The notes below the pieces were generated by a model. It was not told the DNA's origin and did no database searches. It worked only from the letters and a program-made list of their open reading frames with translations. Below, in pieces: positions 8,478 through 16,471 of a stretch of 64,000 bases of DNA. The position numbers and the translations under genes are program-made. Source of the stretch: Nocardioides luteus. GTDB taxonomy: Bacteria > Actinomycetota > Actinomycetes > Propionibacteriales > Nocardioidaceae. The DNA lies in NCBI RefSeq assembly GCF_015752315.1, contig NZ_JADOVJ010000001.1:2968501-3032500 (forward strand), given 5' to 3'. Within the stretch, counting starts at the first letter, position 1, and every line of letters begins with the position of its first letter.

Positions 8478-8493
8478 CCCGCCAGGTGGCGGG
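8478..8493. promoter_or_regulatory. Palindromic operator-like site upstream of the esterase
   Basis: CCCGCCAGGTGGCGGG: perfect 7-bp arms around two bases, conserved in the diverged copy at 6900-6915 although its centre differs (AA). A related near-palindrome, CCGCCACTGGCCGG, follows at 8511-8524. Conservation between decaying copies suggests a regulator-binding site. Confidence 0.55.
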
Positions 8494-8583
8494 AGGGTAC
8501 CGCGGTATTTCCGCCACTGGCCGGGTGCCGGGTGGAGGACACAGGAGTGAAGGTGGTCACATCCGTATGAGAAGGAGTATCCG

Positions 8584-9582
8584 ATGACCGGCACCAACGA
8601 CGTTTACCCCAGTACTACGCCCCGGCCGCCGTTCGATCCCGAGATCGTGCCGGTGCTGGAGGTGATGCGGGAGGCGATGCCGCCGTTCACCGCCGAGAAT
8701 CTCCCTGCGCTGCGGCGGGCGCTGGCCGAAGGGCTGCCCGGCGTAGAGCCGACCGACCTCACCGTAGGCGGCACGGTGCAGGTCGACGAGCGCGACGTGC
8801 CGGGCCCCGACGGCAACCACGACATCACGCTGCTGATCCTGACGCCCGCTGGCCAGCACGGCCCACTGCCGGCGATCTACCACATCCACAGTGGCGGCAT
8901 GGTCGTCGGCGACCGCCGGACGCAGATCGAGATGCTGCTTCCGTACGTGGCCGAAGGACTCGCCGTCGTGGTGTCGGTCGAGTACCGACTCGCCCCCGAG
9001 CACCCCGACCCTGCTCCGGTCGAGGACTGCTACGCCGGCTTGGTGTGGACCGCCAAGAACGCGGCCAAGCTCGGCATCGACCCAGGTCACCTGATCATCG
9101 GCGGCGCCAGCGCCGGCGGCGGACTGTCCGCCGGCACCGCCCTCCTCGCCCGAGACCGCGCCTTCCCCCGGCTCACCCACCAGATCCTGGTCTGTCCGAT
9201 GCTTGACGACCGGCTACGAACCCCCAGTAGCCGGATGCTCGACGGCGAAGGCATGTGGGACCGCAACGACAACCTGTTCGGCTGGACTGCCTTGCTCGGC
9301 GAGCGACGCGGAGGATCCGACGTGTCGCCGTACGCCGCCCCGGCCCGGGCCGAGGACCTCGCCGACCTACCCCGCACCTACATCGACACCGGTTCGGCCG
9401 AGACGTTCCGCGACGAGGCCTTGATCTACGCGCAGCGGTTGTCCCAGGCCGGCGTGAGTGTCGACTTCCACATGTGGGGCGGCGGCACCCACGGGTTCGA
9501 CCTGATGGCCGCTCACACTCAGCTGGCCCGGGCTTCGATCGCGGCCCGCGACGAGTTCATCCGACGCGCACTCGAACGCTGA
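8584..9582 (+). CDS. Alpha/beta hydrolase, hormone-sensitive-lipase-type esterase
   Basis: Cytoplasmic carboxylesterase of 332 residues in the HSL (bacterial family IV) group. The oxyanion motif is H102-S-G-G instead of the usual HGGG, the nucleophile elbow is GASAGG with Ser176, and the remaining triad is Asp277 (ETFRDEA) and His303 (GGTHGF). ATG 8584 is preceded by AAGGAG. Such enzymes cleave small acyl esters; the natural substrate is not evident. The control region upstream, with its palindrome, has a decayed duplicate at 6.9 kb. The gene ends 760 bp before the next intact gene and stands as a single-gene unit. Confidence 0.92.
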   Translation: MTGTNDVYPSTTPRPPFDPEIVPVLEVMREAMPPFTAENLPALRRALAEGLPGVEPTDLTVGGTVQVDERDVPGPDGNHDITLLILTPAGQHGPLPAIYHIHSGGMVVGDRRTQIEMLLPYVAEGLAVVVSVEYRLAPEHPDPAPVEDCYAGLVWTAKNAAKLGIDPGHLIIGGASAGGGLSAGTALLARDRAFPRLTHQILVCPMLDDRLRTPSSRMLDGEGMWDRNDNLFGWTALLGERRGGSDVSPYAAPARAEDLADLPRTYIDTGSAETFRDEALIYAQRLSQAGVSVDFHMWGGGTHGFDLMAAHTQLARASIAARDEFIRRALER

Positions 9583-9948
9583 CGCCCACTGGCCCGCGGT
9601 CGCCCCCGGTCGGCGATAGATGGCGATCCGGAACAGTCCGATCCGGTCCGCTTTCGTGTGCACCGTAGGTTCCTCGAACTGGTCCTCGTCGACGTTTCGG
9701 TGTCTGGCGGGCTGCTCGCGCCACGGCGGGCACGCCGAGATGGCCCGCATGGCGAGTACGCCGCGACCTGGCTCCGCACCGGCCCATCATCCAGAGGCCG
9801 CTGCTGGCTCCCTGCACGGCTACATCGCGACCGCCCCGGAACTGACGAGTCGGCGTCGGGGCTGGCATCACCAACATCAACCGCTCGAGGCGCCACGCCG
9901 GCAACCCTCGGGCGTCTGTCCGCACAACGAGCACGTCGGCGAACTTGC
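9583..9948. other. Gene-free stretch, nothing recognised
   Basis: No coding frame here has a start site and family similarity that I can support. Open frames are short and mutually contradictory. Given the SDR fragment just after it, this is probably decayed coding sequence. Confidence 0.5.
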
Positions 9949-10035
9949 GAGGTCGGCCTCGCGATCGCGCGTCAGTTCGTCGATGCGGGGCAACCGTCGT
10001 GATCGTCGACATGGACGAGGCGGTCCTCCGTGTCG
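9949..10035 (+). pseudogene. Fragment of a short-chain dehydrogenase gene
   Basis: VGLAIARQFVDAG in one frame continues as ATVVIVDMDEAV in the next after loss of one base near 9,989. Together they match the NAD-binding helix and second strand of an SDR (typically GIGLAIARRFVDAGATVVIVD). Nothing of the catalytic half follows. The 300 bases up to the TetR gene show no further recognisable gene. Confidence 0.6.
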
Positions 10036-10342
10036 CGCCAACCGTCCACACAGGGCGAGACCAGGCTGGGACGCGCGCTTGTCCGGGATCCCCGCGGACG
10101 CACTCGGCAAGGGTTCAAGGCTCGATGAGCCGTCGACGGCATACGGTCCGTACCCGAGTCGGCCCAGGTGGCACTGCCCTGGCCTCTCGACTGTATGACT
10201 CGTCCATGGCGACGGCCTCATTCCGAGCGGTTCGCAGACCGCGAAACCCGTGCTCCTCGTCACGAGACCTAGTAACGGTCGAGCCCGTTGCGCGTGACAC
10301 ATAGATATGCATGGCTGGTCGACTTCAGCGCTCAGTATGCCG

Positions 10343-10936
10343 TCACCGTGTGAGTGCTCGAACCCAGATGGCCGCCAGGTCATGTGTCAGGCGGTCGTCG
10401 TGGTTTGTGCTATGCGGCCCAAACATCGTCGCGGCGACCTGGACCGTTGCAGTCAGGAGCATGGCAAGGCCACCCTGCGCGATCGGCGCGGCGGCCGGAT
10501 GCTTGAGCCTCAGCTCCTTCAAGAGGTCACCGCTCGTCTCGTGCATCGACTCAAGCAAGGCAGTCGAAAGATCGCGGTTGTGACCGATTGCCTCGCTGAC
10601 GACACCGGCCACCGCGCCGAACGACCGCAAGGTGGAAATGAGCTCGGAGACCCATTCCTTGATGCCCGAATCGTCCAGCGAGCGATCCGGGAGCGTCCGT
10701 ATCACCCGAACCATGCCGGGATTCAACGACCGGGCGATCTCGTCCGCCACAGCACCCTTGTTCGCAAAATGCTTGTACAGCGTGGCTCGCCCGACCCCGG
10801 CTCGACCGGCGATCTGGCTCATGGATGTGGATCGGTAGCCGAGTTCGGTGAAGGCGGACACAGCCGCCTCCACGATCAGCTGCCGAGTCCGCTCCTTGTT
10901 TTCATCCCGCAGCGAAGTTCCCATCTCGTCAATCAT
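10343..10936 (-). CDS. TetR-family transcriptional regulator
   Basis: Repressor of 197 residues. The N-terminal HTH is MSQIAGRAGVGRATLYKHF (about residues 38-56), preceded by the usual helix RQLIVEAAVSAFTELGYR; a C-terminal ligand domain follows. ATG 10936 is taken as start; ATG 10924 (MGTSLRDEN) is possible. It is divergent from the FAD monooxygenase gene. The 106-bp gap holds two tandem TAGACA/TGTCTA sites, so it most likely controls that monooxygenase/hydrolase pair and itself. The ligand is unknown. Confidence 0.92.
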   Translation of the reverse strand: MIDEMGTSLRDENKERTRQLIVEAAVSAFTELGYRSTSMSQIAGRAGVGRATLYKHFANKGAVADEIARSLNPGMVRVIRTLPDRSLDDSGIKEWVSELISTLRSFGAVAGVVSEAIGHNRDLSTALLESMHETSGDLLKELRLKHPAAAPIAQGGLAMLLTATVQVAATMFGPHSTNHDDRLTHDLAAIWVRALTR

Positions 10937-10970
10937 CCCAACTTTCGACTACTTGTAAACGCAAATTCGA

Positions 10971-11003
10971 TAGACACTTGTCTCCTCAATAGACATGTGT
11001 CTA
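10971..11003. promoter_or_regulatory. Two tandem TetR operators between regulator and monooxygenase
   Basis: TAGACACTTGTCTC (10971-10984) and TAGACATGTGTCTA (10990-11003) share the arms TAGACA and TGTCTA around two bases. The second is fully symmetric in its arms; the first has one mismatch. Their centres are 19 bp apart in the divergent promoter region. Confidence 0.7.
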
Positions 11004-11042
11004 CACTCCAAGTGACACCTGACACAACAGCAAGGAGCAACG

Positions 11043-12353
11043 GTGAGTTCTTTGAAGGTGCTGATCGCCGGGGGTGGCATCGGGGGGCTCGCCCTCGCGC
11101 ACGGACTTGTCCGACGGGGGATGACGGTTCGCCTCTTCGAGCGCGCTCCGCACGGGGGCGCTGCTGGCTATCGACTGCACATGAACGGCGACGGCGGAAC
11201 CGCCCTGGAGGCCTTGTTGCCTCCCGAGTTGTTCGAGTTGTATCTCGATACCTCGCGCACCGATCCCCGCCAGGAGCGCCTCCTCATCCTGGACAAACAA
11301 CTGCGGTACCTCGCGTCCCGACCTCATCTGGGTGTGGCGACGTCAGGGCGCCGCAAAGACACGGCCGTCAATCGCCGCACCCTGCGTCAGATCATGTTGT
11401 CGGGGCTGGAGGACGTGGTCGTCACGGGTGAAGTCGCCTCATACGAAGACCGAGGTCAAGAAGTGGAGGTCGTCCTCAGTGATGGTCAGCGCGAGACCGG
11501 TGACGTACTGGTCGGCTTCGACGGAATCCACTCCCGAGTCCGAGCGCAACGATTGCCTGATGCCCAAGTCAAGGACTTGGGGGCGCTCGGCGTCTACGGC
11601 AGGGTCCCGCTGACTGACGAGCTGAGAGACTCTCTCCCACCCGAGCTCGACGACGGCTTTGTCCTTGCCTTCGGCCCACAACTCCTCGAGAACGGCGTTC
11701 TTGCCCTGGGCGCCTTCACGCCCCGTGTCCAGGTCTCGCAAGCGGCCACGCTACGAGGCGTCGAGCTTGCCTTGGACGAGGTCGCCCCCTACATGATGCT
11801 GGGCGCAGCGATCCCGGAAGCCATCGCCAAGACTCTCGGTCTCGACCCCGCGCGACCGAACACACAGATTCTCAAGCGCGCCATCCAGGAGTTGGTCCGC
11901 GGCTGGCACCCCGCGATCATCGAGCTCGTAGAACGGGCCCCGGCGGAGGATCTGTTCCTCACCCGAGCGCGCTACCTGGATGTGTCACACCCATGGGAGC
12001 CGAGTCGGGTCACTTTGGCAGGTGACGCCATCCACGCCATGCCACCGTCGCTCGGCGTCGGCGCAAATCTCGCCCTGCGGGACGCGCACGTTCTCGCTGA
12101 TGCGCTGGAGTCGATCTCGACAAACGAATCGTCGGTGGTGATCGACGCCATCGGCCGCTACGAGAAGGCCATGCGAGGCTATGCCTTCCCGCTCCTCCGG
12201 CGTGCCATCACCCAGGAAGGCATGGCATCCGGATTCTCTCCCATGGGTCTGTACCGCCTAGTGCGCATGGTTGGTCTGCGCAAGATCGTCCGTGCTTCAC
12301 GCGCTCGCAACGAAACGGTGGGCACCACCACAACGTCAGCAGAAGGGAAGTAA
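11043..12353 (+). CDS. FAD-dependent monooxygenase (UbiH/PHBH-like)
   Basis: Flavoprotein hydroxylase of 436 residues starting at GTG 11043 after AAGGAGCAACG. The three FAD fingerprints are present: GGGIGGLALAHGL at the N-terminus, the DG motif GFDGIHSRVR near residue 160, and the GD motif LAGDAIHAMPPSLGVGANL near residue 325. These enzymes add oxygen to aromatic or polyketide-like substrates using NAD(P)H. An alpha/beta hydrolase follows by two bases and a TetR gene diverges, forming a small catabolic or detoxifying unit. The substrate cannot be told from sequence. Confidence 0.9.
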   Translation: MSSLKVLIAGGGIGGLALAHGLVRRGMTVRLFERAPHGGAAGYRLHMNGDGGTALEALLPPELFELYLDTSRTDPRQERLLILDKQLRYLASRPHLGVATSGRRKDTAVNRRTLRQIMLSGLEDVVVTGEVASYEDRGQEVEVVLSDGQRETGDVLVGFDGIHSRVRAQRLPDAQVKDLGALGVYGRVPLTDELRDSLPPELDDGFVLAFGPQLLENGVLALGAFTPRVQVSQAATLRGVELALDEVAPYMMLGAAIPEAIAKTLGLDPARPNTQILKRAIQELVRGWHPAIIELVERAPAEDLFLTRARYLDVSHPWEPSRVTLAGDAIHAMPPSLGVGANLALRDAHVLADALESISTNESSVVIDAIGRYEKAMRGYAFPLLRRAITQEGMASGFSPMGLYRLVRMVGLRKIVRASRARNETVGTTTTSAEGK

Positions 12354-12355
12354 GG

Positions 12356-13243
12356 ATGAGCTTCAGGGAAGTTGAGATCGACGTCTTCGGGACCACCCTC
12401 AGGGGCAGGCTGTTCACGCCTGACAGCACCAAGCCTTCCCCCGTGGTCGTGATCCAGAGTGGGTTGGGTGGCCCGGCGGACACGGTGTTCCCCATGGCCG
12501 ACGTGTTCACTGAGGCTGGCCTGTCGTGCATGGTGTACGACCACCGATACACCGGCGCAAGTGATGGCGAGCCTCGGCAGCAGTTCGACCCTTGGCAGCA
12601 GTGCCGGGACCTTCGCCACGTGATCACCTGGCTTGGCCTGCAGCCCGAGGTCGATCGCGACCGCATCGGACTTTGGGGTATCAGCATCGGTGGCGCTAAC
12701 AGCCTGTTCGTGACCGCGATGGACAAGCGAGTCAAGGCAACGGTGGCACTCATCCCGCCGGTCAGTGGCTGGTCGGCGCGAAAGTTGCAGCCTGCAGACA
12801 CTCTAGCCGCGCTCGATGCGCGCATTCCCGCAGACCGGGAGGTTCAACTCGAAGGCGGGCCTGCCGAAACGCTCCGACTACACGGCATTCCTGCTCCCGG
12901 CGATCCGGTCATGTTCTCCGACGAAGCCGGCCTCGAGTTCGTCGAAGAGATGTTGAAGGCATCGCCGACGTTCAAGAACGCCATCACGTTGTCGACTCTG
13001 GACTACCTCTACGAGATGGAGGTCGTCGCCTACGCCGAGCGCATCAATCAGCCGATCTTGATGGTCCTGGCCGACCAGGACTTCGTCGCTCCCGTCGAGG
13101 AAGCGCGCGCGATGTACTCGCGCATTCCTGAGCCGAAGGAGATCGTGGAGTATCCCGGGCAGCACTACGAGATCCTGTCCAACTACCTGCCCGAGATCCT
13201 CGGGCGAACGGCAGCCTGGTTGCGCGACAACCTGTACGCCTGA
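12356..13243 (+). CDS. Alpha/beta hydrolase
   Basis: Cytoplasmic hydrolase of 295 residues. ATG 12356 comes two bases after the monooxygenase stop, with GGGAAGTAAGG as ribosome site. The nucleophile elbow is LWGISIGGANS (Ser near residue 111), the acid is probably in LADQDFVAPVEEA and the base in YPGQHYEI. The pattern resembles YcjY/acetyl-xylan-esterase-like hydrolases. Coupling to the flavin monooxygenase suggests that it hydrolyses that enzyme's product (for example an ester or ring-cleavage product), but this is inference. Confidence 0.88.
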   Translation: MSFREVEIDVFGTTLRGRLFTPDSTKPSPVVVIQSGLGGPADTVFPMADVFTEAGLSCMVYDHRYTGASDGEPRQQFDPWQQCRDLRHVITWLGLQPEVDRDRIGLWGISIGGANSLFVTAMDKRVKATVALIPPVSGWSARKLQPADTLAALDARIPADREVQLEGGPAETLRLHGIPAPGDPVMFSDEAGLEFVEEMLKASPTFKNAITLSTLDYLYEMEVVAYAERINQPILMVLADQDFVAPVEEARAMYSRIPEPKEIVEYPGQHYEILSNYLPEILGRTAAWLRDNLYA

Positions 13244-13279
13244 CAGGAGAGACTGCCAGGACCTCGAACAACAGACCGA

Positions 13280-13315
13280 TCGTCCCGGACCGAATTTCAT
13301 GCGGGTCCGGGACGA
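13280..13315 (+). terminator. Terminator after the monooxygenase/hydrolase unit
   Basis: A perfect 12-bp stem TCGTCCCGGACC/GGTCCGGGACGA with a 12-base loop, 37 bases after the hydrolase stop, followed by GTCTTCT. Confidence 0.7.
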
Positions 13316-13412
13316 GTCTTCTCTACGCCGACAAGGCGCATGCCCCGCACCGTCAAGAAGAGCGATGAGGATCTTGCGACGCTGGGCCAACGCGCTGCAC
13401 AGGGTGCACCGG

Positions 13413-13529
13413 TTACGCCGCCACCGCGACCACCACGAGACCGACGAGGAGCAGCAGTCCCCCGAGGCGGAAGAACCATGCGTAGCCGTTGTAAAGGTCG
13501 GACGCCCGAGCGAAGACGGTACCCGGCAT
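13413..13529 (-). CDS. Small membrane peptide or transporter C-terminal remnant (38 aa)
   Basis: ATG 13529 opens a 38-residue frame: a polar start (MPGTVFARASDLYNGYAW), then one hydrophobic segment GGLLLLVGLVVVAVAA. An in-frame TGA lies three codons upstream of the ATG, so it is not simply the tail of a longer intact frame. It could be a free single-span peptide or the last helix of a decayed transporter. There is no clear ribosome site. Low confidence that it is expressed. Confidence 0.3.
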   Translation of the reverse strand: MPGTVFARASDLYNGYAWFFRLGGLLLLVGLVVVAVAA

Positions 13530-13820
13530 CACAAAGTATCAACTCAACGCGCGGAAAACTGCGGTCCACGATTGAACTCACAGACAGATCCCAATTTCAG
13601 CGAAGCCGTCGAAGGTAACCAGACCCTCGATGTCGAGATTCCGGGTCGCTGGAGGGTCGCCCGAGGCGCGAATACCACCCACGATCTGCATCGTCCATGC
13701 ATCACAGGTCATGAGCCTCCATTGTCAAAGAATGGACAGCAGGCTCGCGAGGACGAGCACCGGCGCTGCTTCCATGATGCCGTGGTTGCGGCCAGGATGT
13801 GGTTGCCTTCATCGGGGTCC
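13530..13820. other. Gene-free stretch, nothing recognised
   Basis: No supported gene. It contains no strong hairpin and no family motif in either strand. It lies between the small membrane frame and the end of the ferredoxin reductase gene. Confidence 0.4.
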
Positions 13821-14957
13821 TTATGGGGTGGTCATCGTTCTCAGGCGGCCGACCGGAATCTTGCGGCCGTAGGCGACCACGGTCGGAGCGCCGGACGACT
13901 CCCAGCGCAGGACCGCGTCACCGGCGTCGACGTCTCCCTCGATCGAGGTCGGATCGCCGTTCACCGGCAGGGGCCCGACGACCTTGATGGGGAGGCCGAG
14001 GATCTCGGTCCAGAAGTAGTCGTCCTTCGGGGGATGTGGCCGCGGCTCACCGAGGATCGAGGCAGCAGCCACCTTGCCCTGAGCCACTGCGTTGGACCAG
14101 AACGGCGCCCGACTGGCTCGCTCACCCGTGCCGGGGGTCAGGTAGGCGACGTCTCCGGCGGCGTACACGCCGGGAATCGACGTCGAGCACTGCTCGTCGA
14201 TGGCAACGCCCAGGGAGTCCGCGAGGCCGGTCCCCGACAGCCAGGCCACGGCTGGTACGTCACCGGCGCAGGTGATGACCAGGTCCGCGGACTGCGTGCT
14301 TCCGTCCGGCAGAGCCACACCGGTCACCGGATCGCCGACCAGGTGAACGTGTCCGGCTGCCTGGATCAGGCGGACTCCGTGTCGGGTGAGGTGAGCACCG
14401 ACATGCTCGGACACAAAGGGGCCGAGGTGTCGGAGCAATGGGAGTTCGCTGTCGACGACCGTGACCTCGACTCCGCACGCCGAGCATGCGCTGGCCACTT
14501 CCAGGCCGAGGAAGCCCGCGCCCACGACGATCGCCGATCGGGCGCACTCGATCCGCCGCCGGATCAGGCGGGCATCCGCGAGTGTTCGCAGGACCAGCTC
14601 TCCGGTCTGGGCCGGCCGGGCCAGGCGGCGGGCGTCTGCCCCGGTCGCGATGAGCAGCGCGTCGTAGGGGACGAACCGTCCGTCGGCCGTGGTCACGGTC
14701 CTCGACGAGGCGTCGAGTCCCACGGCTGCGGATCTGACGTGCGCCAGGTCGAGGTCGGCGTGGGAATAGCTGAGGTGCGCCTCGTACGTCGCCTCTCGCA
14801 GCACCTCCTTGGAGAGCGGTGGTCGCGCGTAGGCGCCCTCAGGGTCACGTCCGATCATGGTCAGGCTGCCGGCGTAGCCTCGCCGGCGCAGCTCCCGCGC
14901 AGCGGTCAACCCGGCGATCGACTCCCCCACGATGACGACCGCGTCGGGCCGGTTCAC
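13821..14957 (-). CDS. Ferredoxin reductase of a P450 system (NAD(P)H/FAD)
   Basis: FAD-dependent pyridine-nucleotide reductase of 378 residues, similar to rhodocoxin/putidaredoxin reductases. The FAD motif is VVIVGESIAGLTAARELR, the second Rossmann motif is IVVGAGFLGLEVASA near residue 150, and GVYAAGDVAYL is the FAD-binding GD box. GTG 14957 is chosen because it overlaps the ferredoxin stop by GTGA and sits just before the first strand. It should pass electrons from NAD(P)H to the adjacent ferredoxin and on to the P450; the three genes form one operon. Confidence 0.9.
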   Translation of the reverse strand: MNRPDAVVIVGESIAGLTAARELRRRGYAGSLTMIGRDPEGAYARPPLSKEVLREATYEAHLSYSHADLDLAHVRSAAVGLDASSRTVTTADGRFVPYDALLIATGADARRLARPAQTGELVLRTLADARLIRRRIECARSAIVVGAGFLGLEVASACSACGVEVTVVDSELPLLRHLGPFVSEHVGAHLTRHGVRLIQAAGHVHLVGDPVTGVALPDGSTQSADLVITCAGDVPAVAWLSGTGLADSLGVAIDEQCSTSIPGVYAAGDVAYLTPGTGERASRAPFWSNAVAQGKVAAASILGEPRPHPPKDDYFWTEILGLPIKVVGPLPVNGDPTSIEGDVDAGDAVLRWESSGAPTVVAYGRKIPVGRLRTMTTP

Positions 14958-15151
14958 GGGATCTCCCGCAGGGCGGCCACCGGACACGAGGCGATGGCGG
15001 CGCGGGCCTGGGCCAGCTCGTCGGATCCCACCTCGGCCCCCTCGGCGTGGTAGGTCAGCTCGGCGTCGTCATCGAGGGAGAAGAGGTTGGGAGCCTGTTC
15101 GGCGCAGAGACCATGGCCCTCGCACCGGTCGTAGTCGACGTCGATCTTCAT
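14954..15151 (-). CDS. P450-type ferredoxin, probably [3Fe-4S]
   Basis: A 65-residue ferredoxin. The cluster ligands are Cys10, Cys16 and Cys56 (CEGHGLC, SCPVAAL). The position that is Cys in four-iron proteins is His13 here, the CxxHxxC(n)CP pattern of actinobacterial P450 partners. The start is ATG 15151. It lies between its P450 (5-base gap) and its reductase (4-base overlap), so it is the electron carrier of this set. Confidence 0.92.
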   Translation of the reverse strand: MKIDVDYDRCEGHGLCAEQAPNLFSLDDDAELTYHAEGAEVGSDELAQARAAIASCPVAALREIP

Positions 15152-15156
15152 GGTGG

Positions 15157-16344
15157 TCACCTCGCGGGGATCAGCTCGAGCGGAAGGTGCTCGAGGCGGT
15201 GGATGATGTTGTTGACGGCCCACACGGGCTGGCCGGTGAGCTCGATTCGTTCGACCCGGTCGAGCAGGTGGCCGAGGATTGTCCGCGTCTCGAGCCGGGC
15301 CAGCCCCTGGCCGGCACATCCATGGGTGCCGTGGCCGAAGCCGAGCTGCTGCGTCGCGTCCCGGGTGATGTCGAAGGCCTCCGGCGAGTCCCAGACCAGC
15401 TCGTCCCGGTTCGCGGAGGCGTACATGACCAGCACCCGGCTGCCCGCGGGCAGCTCCACGTCGGCGAGGGTCATGTCGGCAGCGACCTTGCGGCTGAACG
15501 CGCGCAGCGGTGATTCCAGACGGACGACCTCGTTGATGGCGTTCGGCAGCAGGGCGCGGTCCGCCCGCAGCGCCTGCCACTGGTCAGGGTGCCGGGCGAA
15601 CAGGTAGAGCGCACTGGCGATGGCGCTGAGGGTCGTGTCGATCGAGGGTGCCAGGTAGTCGACGAGCAGCTTCGGGCATTCCGCGGCGTCCAGACGGCCC
15701 TCATCGACGGCCTGCAGCAGGTCACCGCCCAGGCTGCCTTCGCGCAGCCGGCGGTCCTTGGCGACACCATGGGCGTAGCGCAGCATCTGCACGCTCGGCC
15801 GGATGCTGCGGACCGCCTGGCCGTTCATCGGGCCGAGCGCGTCGAACGTCGCCGCGCCCCACGCCAGCAGACGGTCCCGACCCTCCTCCGGCCAGCCGAC
15901 CAGGTCGGGGACGATGGACATCGGCAGCGCCGTCGCCAGGTCCTCGACACCGTCGATCCGGCGGCGTTCGAGGGCCGCGGCCACGACGCGTCGGGCCTGG
16001 GCGTCCACCTGGTCGTGCATCTCGCGCAGCGCGCGGGGCGTGAGTCGGTGCGCGACGAGCTTGCGTCGCTCGTCGTGCTGGGCTCCGTCGCTGTTGAGCG
16101 TCGTGCCGCGAGCGAGCCGGTTGGTGACCGGGTTGAGAGCCACGCCCGCGCCCGACACGAAGGTCGAGTCGTCCAGGAGCGCTGCCTTGCACTCCGCGTA
16201 CCGCGGCAGGGCGAACACCTTGTGGCGCTCCAGCCAGACCACGGGGCCCTGGGCGCGAAGCCGGGAGTAGTGGGGGTAGGGATCCAGGATCGCCGAACGG
16301 GAGTACAGGTCCCCGGCGTCACTTGATGCGAATCTCTGCGGCAT
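15157..16344 (-). CDS. Cytochrome P450
   Basis: Soluble bacterial P450 of 395 residues. ATG 16344 has GGAG upstream. The I-helix reads YLAPSIDTTLSAI (acid-threonine pair DT), the K-helix ExxR is EVVRLESPLRAFSRK, and the heme loop FGHGTHGCAGQGLA holds the ligand Cys343. The last two glycines of the heme motif are kept. It leads an operon with its own ferredoxin and reductase, a complete class I system. A PucR regulator diverges from it. The substrate is unknown; similar stand-alone sets often hydroxylate terpenoids, phenolic ethers or steroids. Confidence 0.93.
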   Translation of the reverse strand: MPQRFASSDAGDLYSRSAILDPYPHYSRLRAQGPVVWLERHKVFALPRYAECKAALLDDSTFVSGAGVALNPVTNRLARGTTLNSDGAQHDERRKLVAHRLTPRALREMHDQVDAQARRVVAAALERRRIDGVEDLATALPMSIVPDLVGWPEEGRDRLLAWGAATFDALGPMNGQAVRSIRPSVQMLRYAHGVAKDRRLREGSLGGDLLQAVDEGRLDAAECPKLLVDYLAPSIDTTLSAIASALYLFARHPDQWQALRADRALLPNAINEVVRLESPLRAFSRKVAADMTLADVELPAGSRVLVMYASANRDELVWDSPEAFDITRDATQQLGFGHGTHGCAGQGLARLETRTILGHLLDRVERIELTGQPVWAVNNIIHRLEHLPLELIPAR

Positions 16345-16378
16345 GTTCGCTCCTCGACTTCGTGCTGGTTCCGAATGA

Positions 16379-16426
16379 GTGTCAGACACCGGGACCTGCG
16401 ACCGGAAGGGCGCAATGTCGTAGAAT
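16379..16426. promoter_or_regulatory. Divergent control region of P450 and pucR genes
   Basis: Contains the palindrome GTGTCAGACAC (16379-16389) and, on the plus strand, a near-consensus -10 TAGAAT (16421-16426) 46 bases before the pucR start. The palindrome is a candidate PucR operator; a matching -35 is not obvious. Confidence 0.4.
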
Positions 16427-16471
16427 CGCCTCACTTTTAGGCAGAATGCACATCGAACGAAGGGTGGGTCG

